Assembly: GCF_016313185.1 (NCBI RefSeq)
Contig: NZ_CP066218.1
Location: 4,402,001-4,466,000, forward strand
Direction: 5' to 3'
DNA length: 64,000 nt
Origin: Mycolicibacterium baixiangningiae
Lineage (GTDB): Bacteria > Actinomycetota > Actinomycetes > Mycobacteriales > Mycobacteriaceae
Part shown: piece by piece, positions 7,923 through 16,427 of the stretch
How the letters are laid out: every line of letters starts with the position of its first letter
How positions within the stretch are numbered: position 1 is the first letter of the stretch
Program-made: the position numbers and the translations under genes
Notes under the pieces: model-generated
Told to the model about the DNA's origin: nothing
Databases searched by the model: none
What the model saw: the letters and a program-made list of their open reading frames with translations, nothing else

Positions 7923-9394
7923 CGGCGCCCCAGCGGGACCCTCAGCACCACATCCGTCCCGCCGCTCGACACATCGTGCATCCCGAGCGAACCGTCCAAC
8001 TCGGCCGACACCAGCGTCCGGACGATCTGCAGCCCCAGCCGATCGGCCTTCTCCAAGCTGAATCCTGCCGGCAGGCCCCGCCCGTCGTCATGGACCACCA
8101 CGTCGAGCCACCGTGCCGACCGCTCCGCGCGGATGGTGACACTGCCGTGCGCGGTGTTGGCATCGAATGCGTGCTCGATCGCGTTCTGCACCAACTCCGT
8201 GATCACCATGATCAGTGCGGTCGCACGGTCGGCGTCGAGCACACCGAGATCGCCCTCGCGTTTGATCCGGATCGGCGGGCCGACGCTGGCCACGTCGTTC
8301 ATGATCGGCAGGATGCGGTCCACCACCTCGTCGAGGTTGACCTCTTCGTCCACCGACATCGACAGCGCGTCGTGCACCTGAGCGATCGACGACACCCGCC
8401 GGACCGACTCCATCAGCGCCTCGCGGCCCTCGGCGTTGTTGGTGCGCCGCGCCTGCAGGCGTAGCAGCGCCGCCACCGTCTGCAGGTTGTTCTTGACCCG
8501 GTGATGGATCTCCCGGATCGTCGCGTCCTTCGAGAGCAGCGCGCGATCGCGCCGCTTCACCTCGGTGACATCGCGGATCAGCACGGCGGCCCCTACCGCG
8601 GAGCCGTGGACCACCAACGGCAGCGTGCGCAGCAACACCGCCGCGCCGCCCGCGTCCACCTCCATGCGCATGCTCGATCCGCCTCCGAGCGAATCACGCA
8701 CATGGTTGGCCAGTTCCTGAGCCTCGAAGGGGTCGGAGATCAGCGGACGGGTCACCGTCACCAGGTTGTGACCCTCGAGTTCGGCGGTCAGCCCCATGCG
8801 GTGATACGCCGAGATCGCGTTGGGGCTGGCGAACACGACGTTGCCGGCACCGTCCAGCCGGATGAACCCGTCCCCCACCCGCGGGCTGGACCGTGACATC
8901 GCGAGATCACCGACATTGGGAAACGTGCCCTCGGACAACATGAGCAGCAGATCGCCCGCACAGTCCAGATAGGCGATCTCCAGTGGGCTCGCGGTCCGCC
9001 TCGCCGCCAGCGCGGTCTGATGGGTGAGCACCGCGACCACGGCGTCGCCGTAGCGCACCGGTACGGCTTCGACATTCAACCCGGGCGAATCGGTCTGCGC
9101 CGCAGGCCCTTCCCTGCCGATGGTGCCCGACTCGAAGGTCGCGGTGACCAACGGCATGGTCTCGGGAATCGCGGTGGTGCCCACGGCGTCGGCCAGCAGC
9201 ACGGTCGGGGCGGTGTTGGGCCGCACCTGCGCCACACACACCTGCACACCGTCGTCACGACGCACCCACATCAGGTAGTCGGCGAAGGACAGATCAGCCA
9301 GCAGTTGCCATTCGCCCACCACCGCATGCAGATGGTCGACGGCGTTGCCGGGCAGCACGGTGTGCTCGGCGAGCAGATCACCGAGTGTCGACAT
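7904..9394 (-). CDS. pdtaS: PdtaS cytosolic sensor histidine kinase
   Basis: 496 residues, no membrane segment. An N-terminal GAF domain (about 15-150) and a PAS domain (about 170-280) are followed by a HisKA_2 domain with EIHHRVKNNLQTVAALL (phospho-acceptor H297 or H298). The C-terminal HATPase domain has N-box ELVQNAIEHA and G-box DDGRGLP. This is the kinase of the PdtaS/PdtaR system, whose partner is an RNA-binding antiterminator elsewhere in the genome. Product and position match Rv3220c. It is convergent with whiB1. Confidence 0.93.
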   Translation of the reverse strand: MSTLGDLLAEHTVLPGNAVDHLHAVVGEWQLLADLSFADYLMWVRRDDGVQVCVAQVRPNTAPTVLLADAVGTTAIPETMPLVTATFESGTIGREGPAAQTDSPGLNVEAVPVRYGDAVVAVLTHQTALAARRTASPLEIAYLDCAGDLLLMLSEGTFPNVGDLAMSRSSPRVGDGFIRLDGAGNVVFASPNAISAYHRMGLTAELEGHNLVTVTRPLISDPFEAQELANHVRDSLGGGSSMRMEVDAGGAAVLLRTLPLVVHGSAVGAAVLIRDVTEVKRRDRALLSKDATIREIHHRVKNNLQTVAALLRLQARRTNNAEGREALMESVRRVSSIAQVHDALSMSVDEEVNLDEVVDRILPIMNDVASVGPPIRIKREGDLGVLDADRATALIMVITELVQNAIEHAFDANTAHGSVTIRAERSARWLDVVVHDDGRGLPAGFSLEKADRLGLQIVRTLVSAELDGSLGMHDVSSGGTDVVLRVPLGRRGRAAL

Positions 9395-9422
9395 ATTGCT
9401 CTACCAGCAGCGCCGACGTGCG

Positions 9423-9638
9423 CTAGCTGATCACCGCGATGAGGTCACCGGCCTGGATGACGTCGCCCTCGGCAACGTTGACCTTGGTCACCGTGCCCGC
9501 AACCTCGGCCAGCACCGGGATCTCCATCTTCATGGACTCCAACAGCACCAGGGTGTCGCCCTCGCCGATCTGATCGCCTTCGTGAACCACGACCTCGAGC
9601 ACACTGGCCACGATCTCCGCGCGAACGTCCTCGGCCAT
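9423..9638 (-). CDS. Biotinylated carrier protein TB7.3
   Basis: 71 residues forming a single biotinyl/lipoyl domain; the target lysine lies in the classic E-S-M-K-M-E-I motif. It matches the M. tuberculosis antigen TB7.3 (Rv3221c) in length and sequence. Such stand-alone domains accept biotin and could serve as a carboxyl carrier, but no carboxylase is adjacent. Start at MAEDVRAEI; an upstream ATG at 9653 would add MSGVK. It lies 28 bases downstream of pdtaS's start on the same strand, so it may be co-transcribed with pdtaS. Confidence 0.92.
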   Translation of the reverse strand: MAEDVRAEIVASVLEVVVHEGDQIGEGDTLVLLESMKMEIPVLAEVAGTVTKVNVAEGDVIQAGDLIAVIS

Positions 9639-9785
9639 CTTCACCCCACTCATCCTCGGCTGTTGCCTGCCGGTCTATCGAACCACATACCGCGTCGCCA
9701 GAGCATTCGCCGGGCCATGAGACAATGGTGCGAAGCCGCCTGCGGTATGCGGGCCGGACAAACTTTGACCACACGGAGGAACACC

Positions 9786-9878
9786 ATGGCCAAGCGTGGC
9801 CGCAAGAAGCGTGACCGTAAGCATTCCAAGGCCAACCACGGCAAGCGACCCAACGCCGGTTCGAAGTCGGTGCGCTGA
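9786..9878 (+). CDS. 50S ribosomal protein bL37 (30 residues)
   Basis: A very small, extremely basic protein: MAKRGRKKRDRKHSKANHG, then KRPNAGSKSVR. The first 24 residues are those I recall for bL37, found by cryo-EM in the Mycobacterium smegmatis large subunit; this copy is a few residues longer. A strong ribosome binding site (GGAGG, 9776-9780) precedes ATG 9786. Followed by a long perfect palindrome. Genes of this size are easily missed. Confidence 0.85.
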   Translation: MAKRGRKKRDRKHSKANHGKRPNAGSKSVR

Positions 9879-9880
9879 CC

Positions 9881-9958
9881 ACAGCACACGCCGAAACGAC
9901 GGTTGGTGATGGATTTCAGCTGAAATCCATCACCAACCGTCGTTTCGGCGTGTGCTGT
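9881..9958. terminator. 78-bp perfect palindrome, bidirectional terminator
   Basis: Two 39-base arms (9881-9919 and 9920-9958) are exact reverse complements with no loop. It fills the gap between the convergent bL37 and rshA genes and touches the first base of the rshA stop codon. It can act on transcripts from both sides. No U-tract is present. Confidence 0.85.
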
Positions 9959-10251
9959 CAGCTCCGGTAGATCGTGGTGCGGCTGATCTCGATACGCAGC
10001 CGCTCACGTAACCCGTCCGGCGCCTTCTCACCGCCACATTTGACGGCGATCAAACGCTTGACCCGGTCCTCGACGCCATAGTGGCGCAGGCACGCGGGGC
10101 ATTCCTCGAGGTGGTGCTTGAGCTTGTCGCGTGTCTCCGGTGTGCATTCACCGTCGAGCAACGTCCACACCTCGGCAATCACCGCGGCGCACTCAGGATG
10201 CTCCGGGTCCACCGGTCCGGCCGGCGGTGTCCACCGCTCTTCGTCACTCAC
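9958..10251 (-). CDS. rshA: RshA, zinc-binding anti-sigma factor for SigH
   Basis: 97 residues. The ZAS motif H47-x3-C51-x2-C54 (HLEECPAC) binds zinc and in this family responds to disulfide stress by releasing the sigma factor. GTG 10251 overlaps the sigH stop by GTGA, ensuring coupled synthesis. Matches Rv3221A. An additional cysteine at C72 and C21/C36 could join in redox sensing. Acts in the cytoplasm as direct partner of SigH. Confidence 0.93.
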   Translation of the reverse strand: MSDEERWTPPAGPVDPEHPECAAVIAEVWTLLDGECTPETRDKLKHHLEECPACLRHYGVEDRVKRLIAVKCGGEKAPDGLRERLRIEISRTTIYRS

Positions 10252-10877
10252 GACGACACCTCCTCGGGCGCTGGCGCACCGCGGAGGAACCCGCGGTCTC
10301 GGGCGACATCGGCGAGCAGCTCACGAAGCTGCTTGCGGCCGCGGTGCAACCGGGACATCACGGTCCCGATGGGCGTATCCATGATCTCCGCGATCTCCTT
10401 GTACGGGAATCCTTCGACGTCGGCGTAGTACACCGCCATCCGGAACTCCTCCGGCAATGCCTGCAACGCCGCCTTGATCTCGGTGTCGGGCAGCGCTTCG
10501 AGCGCCTCCACCTCGGCGGACCGCAGGCCCGTCGACGAATGCTCCGCGTTCGCCGCGAGCTGCCAGTCCGTGATCTCCTCGGTCGGGTACTCCGACGGCT
10601 GGCGTTGCTTCTTGCGGTAGCTGTTGATGTAGGTGTTGGTCAGGATGCGGTAGAGCCACGCCTTGAGGTTCGTGCCCTCGCGGAACGACCGGAACCCGGC
10701 GTACGCCTTCACCATCGTTTCCTGCAGCAGATCCTCGGCATCGGCCGGGTTGCGCGTCATCCGCAGCGCACCGCCGTAGAGCTGGTCGAGCAGCGGAATC
10801 GCATCGCGCTCGAAGCGTGAGGTCAGCTCGGCGTCGGTTTCCGCCCGCTCGGCCGCCGCTCCGTCGATGTCGGTCAT
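10248..10877 (-). CDS. sigH: SigH, ECF sigma factor for oxidative and heat stress
   Basis: 209 residues with region 2 ([20 protein letters not shown], the conserved core-binding helix), region 2.4 [15 protein letters not shown] and region 4 ([41 protein letters not shown]). Near-identical to Rv3223c. Start ATG 10877 ([18 protein letters not shown]) matches the M. tuberculosis N-terminus best; the frame stays open to ATG 10961, which would add 28 atypical residues. A SigH-type promoter lies upstream, so it is probably autoregulated. Operon sigH-rshA. Confidence 0.93.
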   Translation of the reverse strand: MTDIDGAAAERAETDAELTSRFERDAIPLLDQLYGGALRMTRNPADAEDLLQETMVKAYAGFRSFREGTNLKAWLYRILTNTYINSYRKKQRQPSEYPTEEITDWQLAANAEHSSTGLRSAEVEALEALPDTEIKAALQALPEEFRMAVYYADVEGFPYKEIAEIMDTPIGTVMSRLHRGRKQLRELLADVARDRGFLRGAPAPEEVSS

Positions 10878-11043
10878 CGTGGTCGACACCGTCCCTTCTG
10901 TCGCGGCGCCGTCGTACAGGCCCGGCAGATCCACCGGACGTTCCAGGCAGGCCGTTGGCACCAGAGTCCCTTCCCTATGATCCTAGAGGTTGCGGGCGAC
11001 GCATTCTCGGCAGCGTGTGAGCACCGCCGAAGTCTTTCCCAAC

Positions 11044-11070
11044 AACAGCACGACCGAGCACCGTTGTTCC
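11044..11070 (-). promoter_or_regulatory. SigH-type autoregulatory promoter
   Basis: On the minus strand GGAACA (11070-11065) is followed after 18 bases by GTTGTT (from 11046). This fits the mycobacterial SigH consensus GGAAYA-N16-20-GTT. It would start transcription near 11036, giving a long leader before the ATG at 10877 (or a short one before 10961). SigH is known to autoregulate in M. tuberculosis. Confidence 0.6.
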
Positions 11071-11104
11071 CGCCGCGCCCGAGACCGCGCTTAAGCTGTG
11101 CCGC

Positions 11105-11590
11105 GTGCGCGCAGCGACACCCGCGATCGCGGCCCTGGTCACCGCCGGGGTGGCCCACGACGTCCTGCAGTACCGCCACGATCCGCGCGCCGGTTCTTAC
11201 GGCGAGGAGGCCGTCGAGGAGCTCGCCGCCACCGGTGTCGACGCGAACCAGGTCTTCAAGACGCTCGTCATCGCCGTGCCCACAGGGCTCGCGGTGGCAG
11301 TGCTACCGGTGCCGGCCAAGCTCTCACTCAAGGCGGCGGCCGCAGCACTCGGGGTGCCCAAGGCTGCGATGGCCGAACGCGCTGCCGCCGAGCGGTCGAC
11401 GGGTTATGTCCTCGGCGGTATCTCCCCGCTCGGGCAGCGCAAGCGGCTGCCGACGGTGATCGACTCCTCGGCGCTGCGGTGGGACCGGGTGCTGTGCAGC
11501 GCCGGGAAACGGGGCCTGGAGATCGCGGTGGCGCCGCAGGATCTCGTCCGGCTGACCGATGCGGTCACCGCTGACATCGCCGTTACGTGA
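11105..11590 (+). CDS. ybaK: YbaK/EbsC-type aminoacyl-tRNA deacylase
   Basis: 161 residues of the YbaK/ProRS-INS editing family. Conserved features are QVFKTLVIAV with the catalytic-site lysine, the P-x-x-x-K-L-S-L-K helix, GYVLGGISPLGQRKRLPTVID and GKRGLEIAVAP. YbaK hydrolyses mischarged Cys-tRNA(Pro). Starts at GTG 11105, divergent from sigH. M. tuberculosis appears to have only fragments of this gene near Rv3224, whereas here it is intact. Its end is 8 bases from the convergent catC stop. Confidence 0.88.
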   Translation: MRAATPAIAALVTAGVAHDVLQYRHDPRAGSYGEEAVEELAATGVDANQVFKTLVIAVPTGLAVAVLPVPAKLSLKAAAAALGVPKAAMAERAAAERSTGYVLGGISPLGQRKRLPTVIDSSALRWDRVLCSAGKRGLEIAVAPQDLVRLTDAVTADIAVT

Positions 11591-11598
11591 CATCGCCG

Positions 11599-11877
11599 TC
11601 ACTTGACGTCGGAGGGATGCCGCGCCAGCGGCGTGACGTGAATGTCCATGTAGGGGAACAGCGGCAGCCCGGAGAGCAGCTCGTGCAGTTCGTCGTTCGT
11701 CTCGACGTCGAAGACGGAGAAGTTCGAGTATTCGCCGACGATGCGCCAGATCTGCGGCCACTTCCCCGCCCGCTGGAACTCCTGTGAGTACGCCTTCTCG
11801 CGGGCGACGAGGTTCGTGCGCACCTGCGGATCGAGGTCGTGCGGCAACCGGACGTCCATCCTCACGTGGAACAACAT
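11599..11877 (-). CDS. catC: Muconolactone delta-isomerase CatC
   Basis: 92 residues: MLFHVRMDVRLPHDL, KAYSQEFQRAGKWPQIWRIVGEYSNFSVFDVETNDELHELLSGLPLFPYMDIHVTPL. This is the full length of the small decameric muconolactone isomerase, which turns muconolactone into 3-oxoadipate enol-lactone. ATG 11877 overlaps the catA stop (ATGA). Last gene of the leftward catR-catB-catA-catC run. Confidence 0.95.
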   Translation of the reverse strand: MLFHVRMDVRLPHDLDPQVRTNLVAREKAYSQEFQRAGKWPQIWRIVGEYSNFSVFDVETNDELHELLSGLPLFPYMDIHVTPLARHPSDVK

Positions 11878-12785
11878 CAGCGCACCGGGTCGAGGACGAA
11901 GTCGTAGGCGACCGCCTCGCTGCCGTCGGCCTGTGCAACCGGGGCCAGGATGAGTTCCGGCTTCACCGCGGTGGCGATGTCGTCCTCGTTGTGCGGATCG
12001 CCGGGGAAATACAGCTGGGCGGTCAGCAGTTCGTGCCCAGGCGCGCTGACCTTGACGTGCAGGTGCGCCGGGCGCCAGGCGTGCCAGCCCGCCGCGGCGA
12101 TCAGTTTGCCGCACGAACCGTCGGTGGGGATCTGGTACGGCGCCGGCCGGATGGTGTGGATGCGGAACGCCCCGTCGGGGCCGGTCGAGAAGCTGCCGCG
12201 CAGATTCCACTCCGGGATACCCGGGGCGAACTGCGAATAGAAGCCGTCCGCGTCGGCGTGCCACAGTTCGACCGTGCCGCGCAGCGGCGTGCCGTCGGTG
12301 GAGGTGATCCTGCCGCTCCACACCAGCGGGGTGCCCTGCTCGTCGGGGCGCATCGGCATCGTGCCCTGCGCACCGAGGTCCGGTGAGCCCGGCACGTAGT
12401 AGGGGCCCTCGATGCTGCCCCGGTTGCCGCTGCGGTGGGACGTGGCGACCTCCTCGACCTCGTGCTCGACCCAGACGTCGAGGAACAGCGGCCACTCCCC
12501 GTCCTCCCCCACACCGATCAGCCACGCTTTGAGCGCGTTGTACTCGTCGTAGGTGACGTGGTGTTTGCGGATCGTCTCGTGCACGGCGGCCAGCACTTCG
12601 CGGGCCAGCAGGTCGACGCGCTCGCACGGGGTGTCGCGGACCGCGTCATACGGCGACTTGTCGGTGCGGAAGCGGTCGGTCGCCGAGGCGCCGGACGCGG
12701 CGGCGCTGGCCTGGGCGGGTGTGTCGGTCGGGGGGTGGGCGGGTGTGTCGGTCGGGGGGTGGGCGGGTGTCTCGAAAGTGGTCAT
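11877..12785 (-). CDS. catA: Catechol 1,2-dioxygenase CatA
   Basis: 302 residues, intradiol dioxygenase. The non-heme Fe(III) ligands are visible: Y183 (WHADADGFYSQF), Y217 (APYQIPTDG), H241 and H243 (RPAHLHV). The N-terminal helical dimerisation region covers about 40-110. It cleaves catechol to cis,cis-muconate. The first 25 residues carry a Pro/Thr-rich octapeptide repeated in tandem and are probably disordered. The start at ATG 12785 is followed by this repeat; a shorter start is not available in a suitable place. Coupled to catC by ATGA and separated from catB by 28 bases. Confidence 0.95.
   Translation of the reverse strand: MTTFETPAHPPTDTPAHPPTDTPAQASAAASGASATDRFRTDKSPYDAVRDTPCERVDLLAREVLAAVHETIRKHHVTYDEYNALKAWLIGVGEDGEWPLFLDVWVEHEVEEVATSHRSGNRGSIEGPYYVPGSPDLGAQGTMPMRPDEQGTPLVWSGRITSTDGTPLRGTVELWHADADGFYSQFAPGIPEWNLRGSFSTGPDGAFRIHTIRPAPYQIPTDGSCGKLIAAAGWHAWRPAHLHVKVSAPGHELLTAQLYFPGDPHNEDDIATAVKPELILAPVAQADGSEAVAYDFVLDPVR
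12713..12770. repeat. 24-bp tandem repeat in the catA 5' end
   Basis: Two exact 24-base copies (12713-12736, 12737-12760) and a partial third. They are in frame and encode the octapeptide T-P-A-H-P-P-T-D in the CatA N-terminus. The unit is a multiple of three, so copy number can change without breaking the gene. Confidence 0.9.
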
Positions 12786-12813
12786 CGTCGTACTCCTTGT
12801 GCGGTGGGCTGCT

Positions 12814-13917
12814 TCAGAGGTCTGTGCGGTAGCGGGTGAGTTTGTCGGGGTCGATCTCGATGCCGAGACCGTGGCCCGCGGGACGGGGCAGGACGCCGTC
12901 GCGGATCTGCAGCGGCTCGGTGAGCAGGTCGTCGCTCATGTCGAGGAAGTTCGACAGCTCGCCGGCGTGGCGGGAGGTGGCGGCGAACGCGCTGCCGAAC
13001 GTGACCGCGCATGCCGTGCCGATCTGGCCGTCGATCTGGTTGCCGATCACCATCTCGACACCGAGCCCCTCGGCGAGGTGGTGGACCCGCTGGGACTGGG
13101 TGAAGCCGGTGCGTGCGGTCTTGATGCTGATCGCCGTGGCCGAGCCGCCGAGCAGTTCGCGGGTCACGTCGGCAGCAGTGGGCACCGATTCGTCGGCGAT
13201 GAAGGGCATGTCGAGTTGCCCGACGAGGCGACGGCGGCCGAGTACGTCGTCGGCCGGGCACAACTCCTCGGCGAACAGCAGGTCGAGGTCGGCCATCTGC
13301 TTCATCGCGCGCAGGGACTCCGATGCGCTCCACCCGCGGTTGCCGTCGACGTAGAGGTCGATTCCGTCGGCGAAGCGCTCACGCAGGGCGCGCACCACCG
13401 CGGTGTCGAGCGACACCGGGCGACGGCCGACCTTCACCTTGAACGTGCTCACGCCGTAGGTGCCGCGGATGCGCTCCGCTTGGGCGACCATCGCCGCCGG
13501 GGTGTCGAAGCCCAGCATGTGGCTGACGCGCATCCGGTCGGTGAATCCGCCGAGCAGATCCCCGACCGGTAGTTGCAGAGTGCGTCCGAGCGCATCCCAG
13601 ATCGCCATGTCGACAGCGGATTTCGCGGTCGGGTTGCCGACCGTGCGGCTCAGCCGCGCGCCGACCACCTCACGTTCGGTGAGGGTCAGACCGACGACCT
13701 GCGGCGCGAAGATCTGGTCGATCACCGCGACGATCCCGGCTTGGGTCTCGCCGTAGGTGAACGGCCGTGGTGGCGCTTCGGCGACACCGACGATCCCGTC
13801 GTCGGTGATCACCCGCACCAGCACGTGCTCGGCGACGGTGACCTCGCCGGAGGCGAACTTCAGGGGTTTGACGTAGGGAATCGCGAACGGGATCGCTTCC
13901 AGGCGAGTGATCTTCAC
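12814..13917 (-). CDS. catB: Muconate cycloisomerase CatB
   Basis: 367 residues of the enolase superfamily, muconate-lactonizing subgroup. The catalytic K160-V-K162 pair, metal ligands D191, E217 and D242, and K266 on the opposite side of the barrel are all present. It converts cis,cis-muconate to muconolactone. Lies between catR (ATGA overlap) and catA in the leftward cat operon. Confidence 0.95.
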   Translation of the reverse strand: MKITRLEAIPFAIPYVKPLKFASGEVTVAEHVLVRVITDDGIVGVAEAPPRPFTYGETQAGIVAVIDQIFAPQVVGLTLTEREVVGARLSRTVGNPTAKSAVDMAIWDALGRTLQLPVGDLLGGFTDRMRVSHMLGFDTPAAMVAQAERIRGTYGVSTFKVKVGRRPVSLDTAVVRALRERFADGIDLYVDGNRGWSASESLRAMKQMADLDLLFAEELCPADDVLGRRRLVGQLDMPFIADESVPTAADVTRELLGGSATAISIKTARTGFTQSQRVHHLAEGLGVEMVIGNQIDGQIGTACAVTFGSAFAATSRHAGELSNFLDMSDDLLTEPLQIRDGVLPRPAGHGLGIEIDPDKLTRYRTDL

Positions 13918-14834
13918 AGCGAGCCTCCGGTCGGTAGGGCTTCGGGGATCGCGTCGGCGAGGAGGGCGGCGTCGAGCACGCCGACCACGGCGTCGACGAG
14001 CGGGTTGTCTGCACCGCTGCGCCAGGCCAGCGCCAGTTCGATGGTCTGGGCGTCGAGCAGGTCCCTGAATACGAGCCCGGCCAGCGGAAGCGACCGCACC
14101 GACTGTGGGACGACGGCCACCCCGAGGCCGGCGGCCACGAGCGAGAGCAGCACCGCGGTGCCGGGCGCCTCGTGCTCGCGGTGCGGGACGAAGCCGGCCG
14201 CACGGCAGCTGCGGATGACGGCGCCGTTGACCGCGGAGTCGCGGCTGCCGTAGGCGATGAACGGCTCGACCCGCAGATCGGACAGCGAGACCACGGGTTC
14301 GACGGCAAGCCGGTGGTCGACCGAGACAGCGAGTACGAGGGGCTCGACCTCGATGGTGCGAAGTTCGATGTCCTGACCCACCGCCGGCGGTCGTAGCACC
14401 CCGAGATCCAGTGCGCCGGTACGCAATCCGTCACACTGCTCGGGCGTCAGCAGGTCCGCCCGGATCTGGAGTGCGACGTCGGGGAGTTCCCGCTTGACCA
14501 CTCTGGCGATGCGGGGCAGGTGCGAAAACGCAGCGGTGCCGGTCAGCCCCAGCCTGATCAGCCCGCTGCGTCCGGCCGCGATGCGTCGTACCCCTCGAAC
14601 GGCATCGTCGACCCCCGCGAGAATCCGCGCCGCCTCGGCCTGCAGGAACTCCCCGGCCGCGGTGAGCGCCACCTGGCGGGTGGTCCGGTTGAACAGCGTG
14701 ACGTCGAGCTCGCCTTCGAGTTGGCGGATTGCGTACGACAGCGCCGGCTGGGCGACGTGCAGCTGATCGGCGGCCCGGCCGAAGTGGCAGGTCTCGGCGA
14801 CGGCGGCGAAGTACCGCAGATGTCGAAGCTCCAT
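13914..14834 (-). CDS. catR: LysR-type regulator CatR/BenM-like
   Basis: 306 residues. The N-terminal winged helix (MELRHLRYFAAVAETCHFGRAADQLHVAQPALS) is followed by a LysR substrate-binding domain with the VLRPPAVGQ segment seen in CatR/BenM relatives. Those proteins respond to muconate or benzoate. It heads the catB-catA-catC operon (ATGA overlap with catB) and faces benA across 216 bases, so it can control both directions. The name is inferred from homology and context. Confidence 0.85.
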   Translation of the reverse strand: MELRHLRYFAAVAETCHFGRAADQLHVAQPALSYAIRQLEGELDVTLFNRTTRQVALTAAGEFLQAEAARILAGVDDAVRGVRRIAAGRSGLIRLGLTGTAAFSHLPRIARVVKRELPDVALQIRADLLTPEQCDGLRTGALDLGVLRPPAVGQDIELRTIEVEPLVLAVSVDHRLAVEPVVSLSDLRVEPFIAYGSRDSAVNGAVIRSCRAAGFVPHREHEAPGTAVLLSLVAAGLGVAVVPQSVRSLPLAGLVFRDLLDAQTIELALAWRSGADNPLVDAVVGVLDAALLADAIPEALPTGGSL

Positions 14835-14964
14835 GGGTCACTCGCCTCCGTGAATCACAGCCCCCAGTCCGGTGTGACCGGTGCCACGACCCAGCGTATG
14901 ACCGCAATACATACAGAACAAGGACACAGTTTTGGTCTATTAATGGAATTCATTCATCAATAGC

Positions 14965-14985
14965 TGCCTAGGTCAGGACTAGGCA
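14965..14985. promoter_or_regulatory. Candidate CatR operator between cat and ben
   Basis: A 7-bp perfect dyad, TGCCTAG (14965-14971) and CTAGGCA (14979-14985), spaced by 7 bases. It sits between the divergent catR and benA starts, 66 bases upstream of benA. The size is suitable for a LysR-type box, but T-N11-A is not exact. Confidence 0.4.
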
Positions 14986-15050
14986 TGCGCCTGGTGTGAC
15001 CACCGCCACATGATGCGAGTGTGCAAGGAACACGTCACATGGAGGCACCG

Positions 15051-16427
15051 ATGAGCGCACCGCCAGTCGAACACCACAATCACCTCGCCACTGTTCTCGC
15101 CGATGCGGTGATCGACGACCGCGCGGCCGGGATCTACCGCACCAACCGGCGGATCTTCACCGACGAGGACATCTTCGAGCTCGAGATGAAGCACCTCTTC
15201 GAGGGCAACTGGATCTACCTCGCCCACGAGAGCCAGGTGGCCGAGCCGGGTGACTACTTCACCACCTACATGGGACGTCAGCCGGTGGTCATCACCCGGG
15301 ACAAGGCCGGCGAGCTTCACCTTCTCATCAATGCCTGCGCGCACCGCGGAGCGATGGTGTGCCGGCGCAAGACCGACAACCGGATGACGCTCACCTGCCC
15401 CTTCCACGGGTGGACCTTCCGCAACGACGGCACGCTACTCAAGGTGAAGGACCCCGACGGCGCCGGCTACCCGGCGACGTTCGACGTCGGCGGTTCCCAC
15501 AACATGACCAGAGTCGCCCGGTTCGACAGCTACCGCGGCTTCCTGTTCGGCAGCCTCAACCCGGACGTGACGTCGCTCGAAGACCACCTCGGTGACACCA
15601 CGAAGGTCATCGACATGCTCGTCGACCAGTCCCCCGACGGACTCGAGGTGCTGCGCGGGTCGTCGACCTATACCTACGACGGCAACTGGAAAGTGCAGGC
15701 GGAGAACGGCGCCGACGGGTACCACGTCACCGCGACGCACTGGAACTACGCCGCGACCACCTCGCGACGCACCACCGGTGAATCCGCCAACGACACCAAG
15801 GCGCTCGACGCGGGGAGCTGGGGCAAGTCCGGTGGCGGCTACTGGTCCTATCCCAACGGCCACCTGTGCCTGTGGACCTGGGCGGCCAACCCCGAGGATC
15901 GGCCGCTATGGGGCCGGCTCGACGAGCTCAAGAGTGCGCACGGCACCGCCAAGGGCGAGTTCATGGTGAAGGGTTCGCGCAACCTGTGCCTGTACCCGAA
16001 CGTCTATCTGATGGACCAGTTCTCGACGCAGATCCGGCACTTCCGGCCGATCGCGCCGGACAAGACCGAGGTCACCATCTACTGCATCGCACCGAAGGGT
16101 GAGAGCGCCGGCGCCCGCTCCCGGCGCATCCGCCAGTACGAGGACTTCTTCAACGCCTCGGGTATGGCCACCCCGGACGACCTCGAAGAGTTCCGCTCCT
16201 GCCAGCTGACCTACCAGGCCGCCGCCGCCCCCTGGAACGACATGAGTCGCGGTGCCCAGCACTGGCTTTCGGGACCCGACGAGGTCGCCGAATCGCTGGG
16301 CATGCACGGCGTCATCTCCGCCGGGGTGCGCAACGAGGACGAGGGCCTCTACCCCGTCCAGCACAGTTACTGGCTGCAGACCATGCGCGCGGCCCTGGCC
16401 CAGACCGAGACCGGATCGGAGAAGTGA
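15051..16427 (+). CDS. benA: Benzoate 1,2-dioxygenase large subunit BenA
   Basis: 458 residues, ring-hydroxylating oxygenase alpha subunit. The Rieske cluster motif is C96-x-H98 ... C116-x2-H119 and the mononuclear iron histidines are H225 and H230 (NGADGYHVTATHWNY). It dihydroxylates benzoate to the cis-diol carboxylate with electrons from BenC. ATG 15051 is chosen because GGAGG (15041-15045) stands in front of it; ATG 15036 in frame adds five residues. Overlaps benB by GTGA. Confidence 0.95.
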   Translation: MSAPPVEHHNHLATVLADAVIDDRAAGIYRTNRRIFTDEDIFELEMKHLFEGNWIYLAHESQVAEPGDYFTTYMGRQPVVITRDKAGELHLLINACAHRGAMVCRRKTDNRMTLTCPFHGWTFRNDGTLLKVKDPDGAGYPATFDVGGSHNMTRVARFDSYRGFLFGSLNPDVTSLEDHLGDTTKVIDMLVDQSPDGLEVLRGSSTYTYDGNWKVQAENGADGYHVTATHWNYAATTSRRTTGESANDTKALDAGSWGKSGGGYWSYPNGHLCLWTWAANPEDRPLWGRLDELKSAHGTAKGEFMVKGSRNLCLYPNVYLMDQFSTQIRHFRPIAPDKTEVTIYCIAPKGESAGARSRRIRQYEDFFNASGMATPDDLEEFRSCQLTYQAAAAPWNDMSRGAQHWLSGPDEVAESLGMHGVISAGVRNEDEGLYPVQHSYWLQTMRAALAQTETGSEK

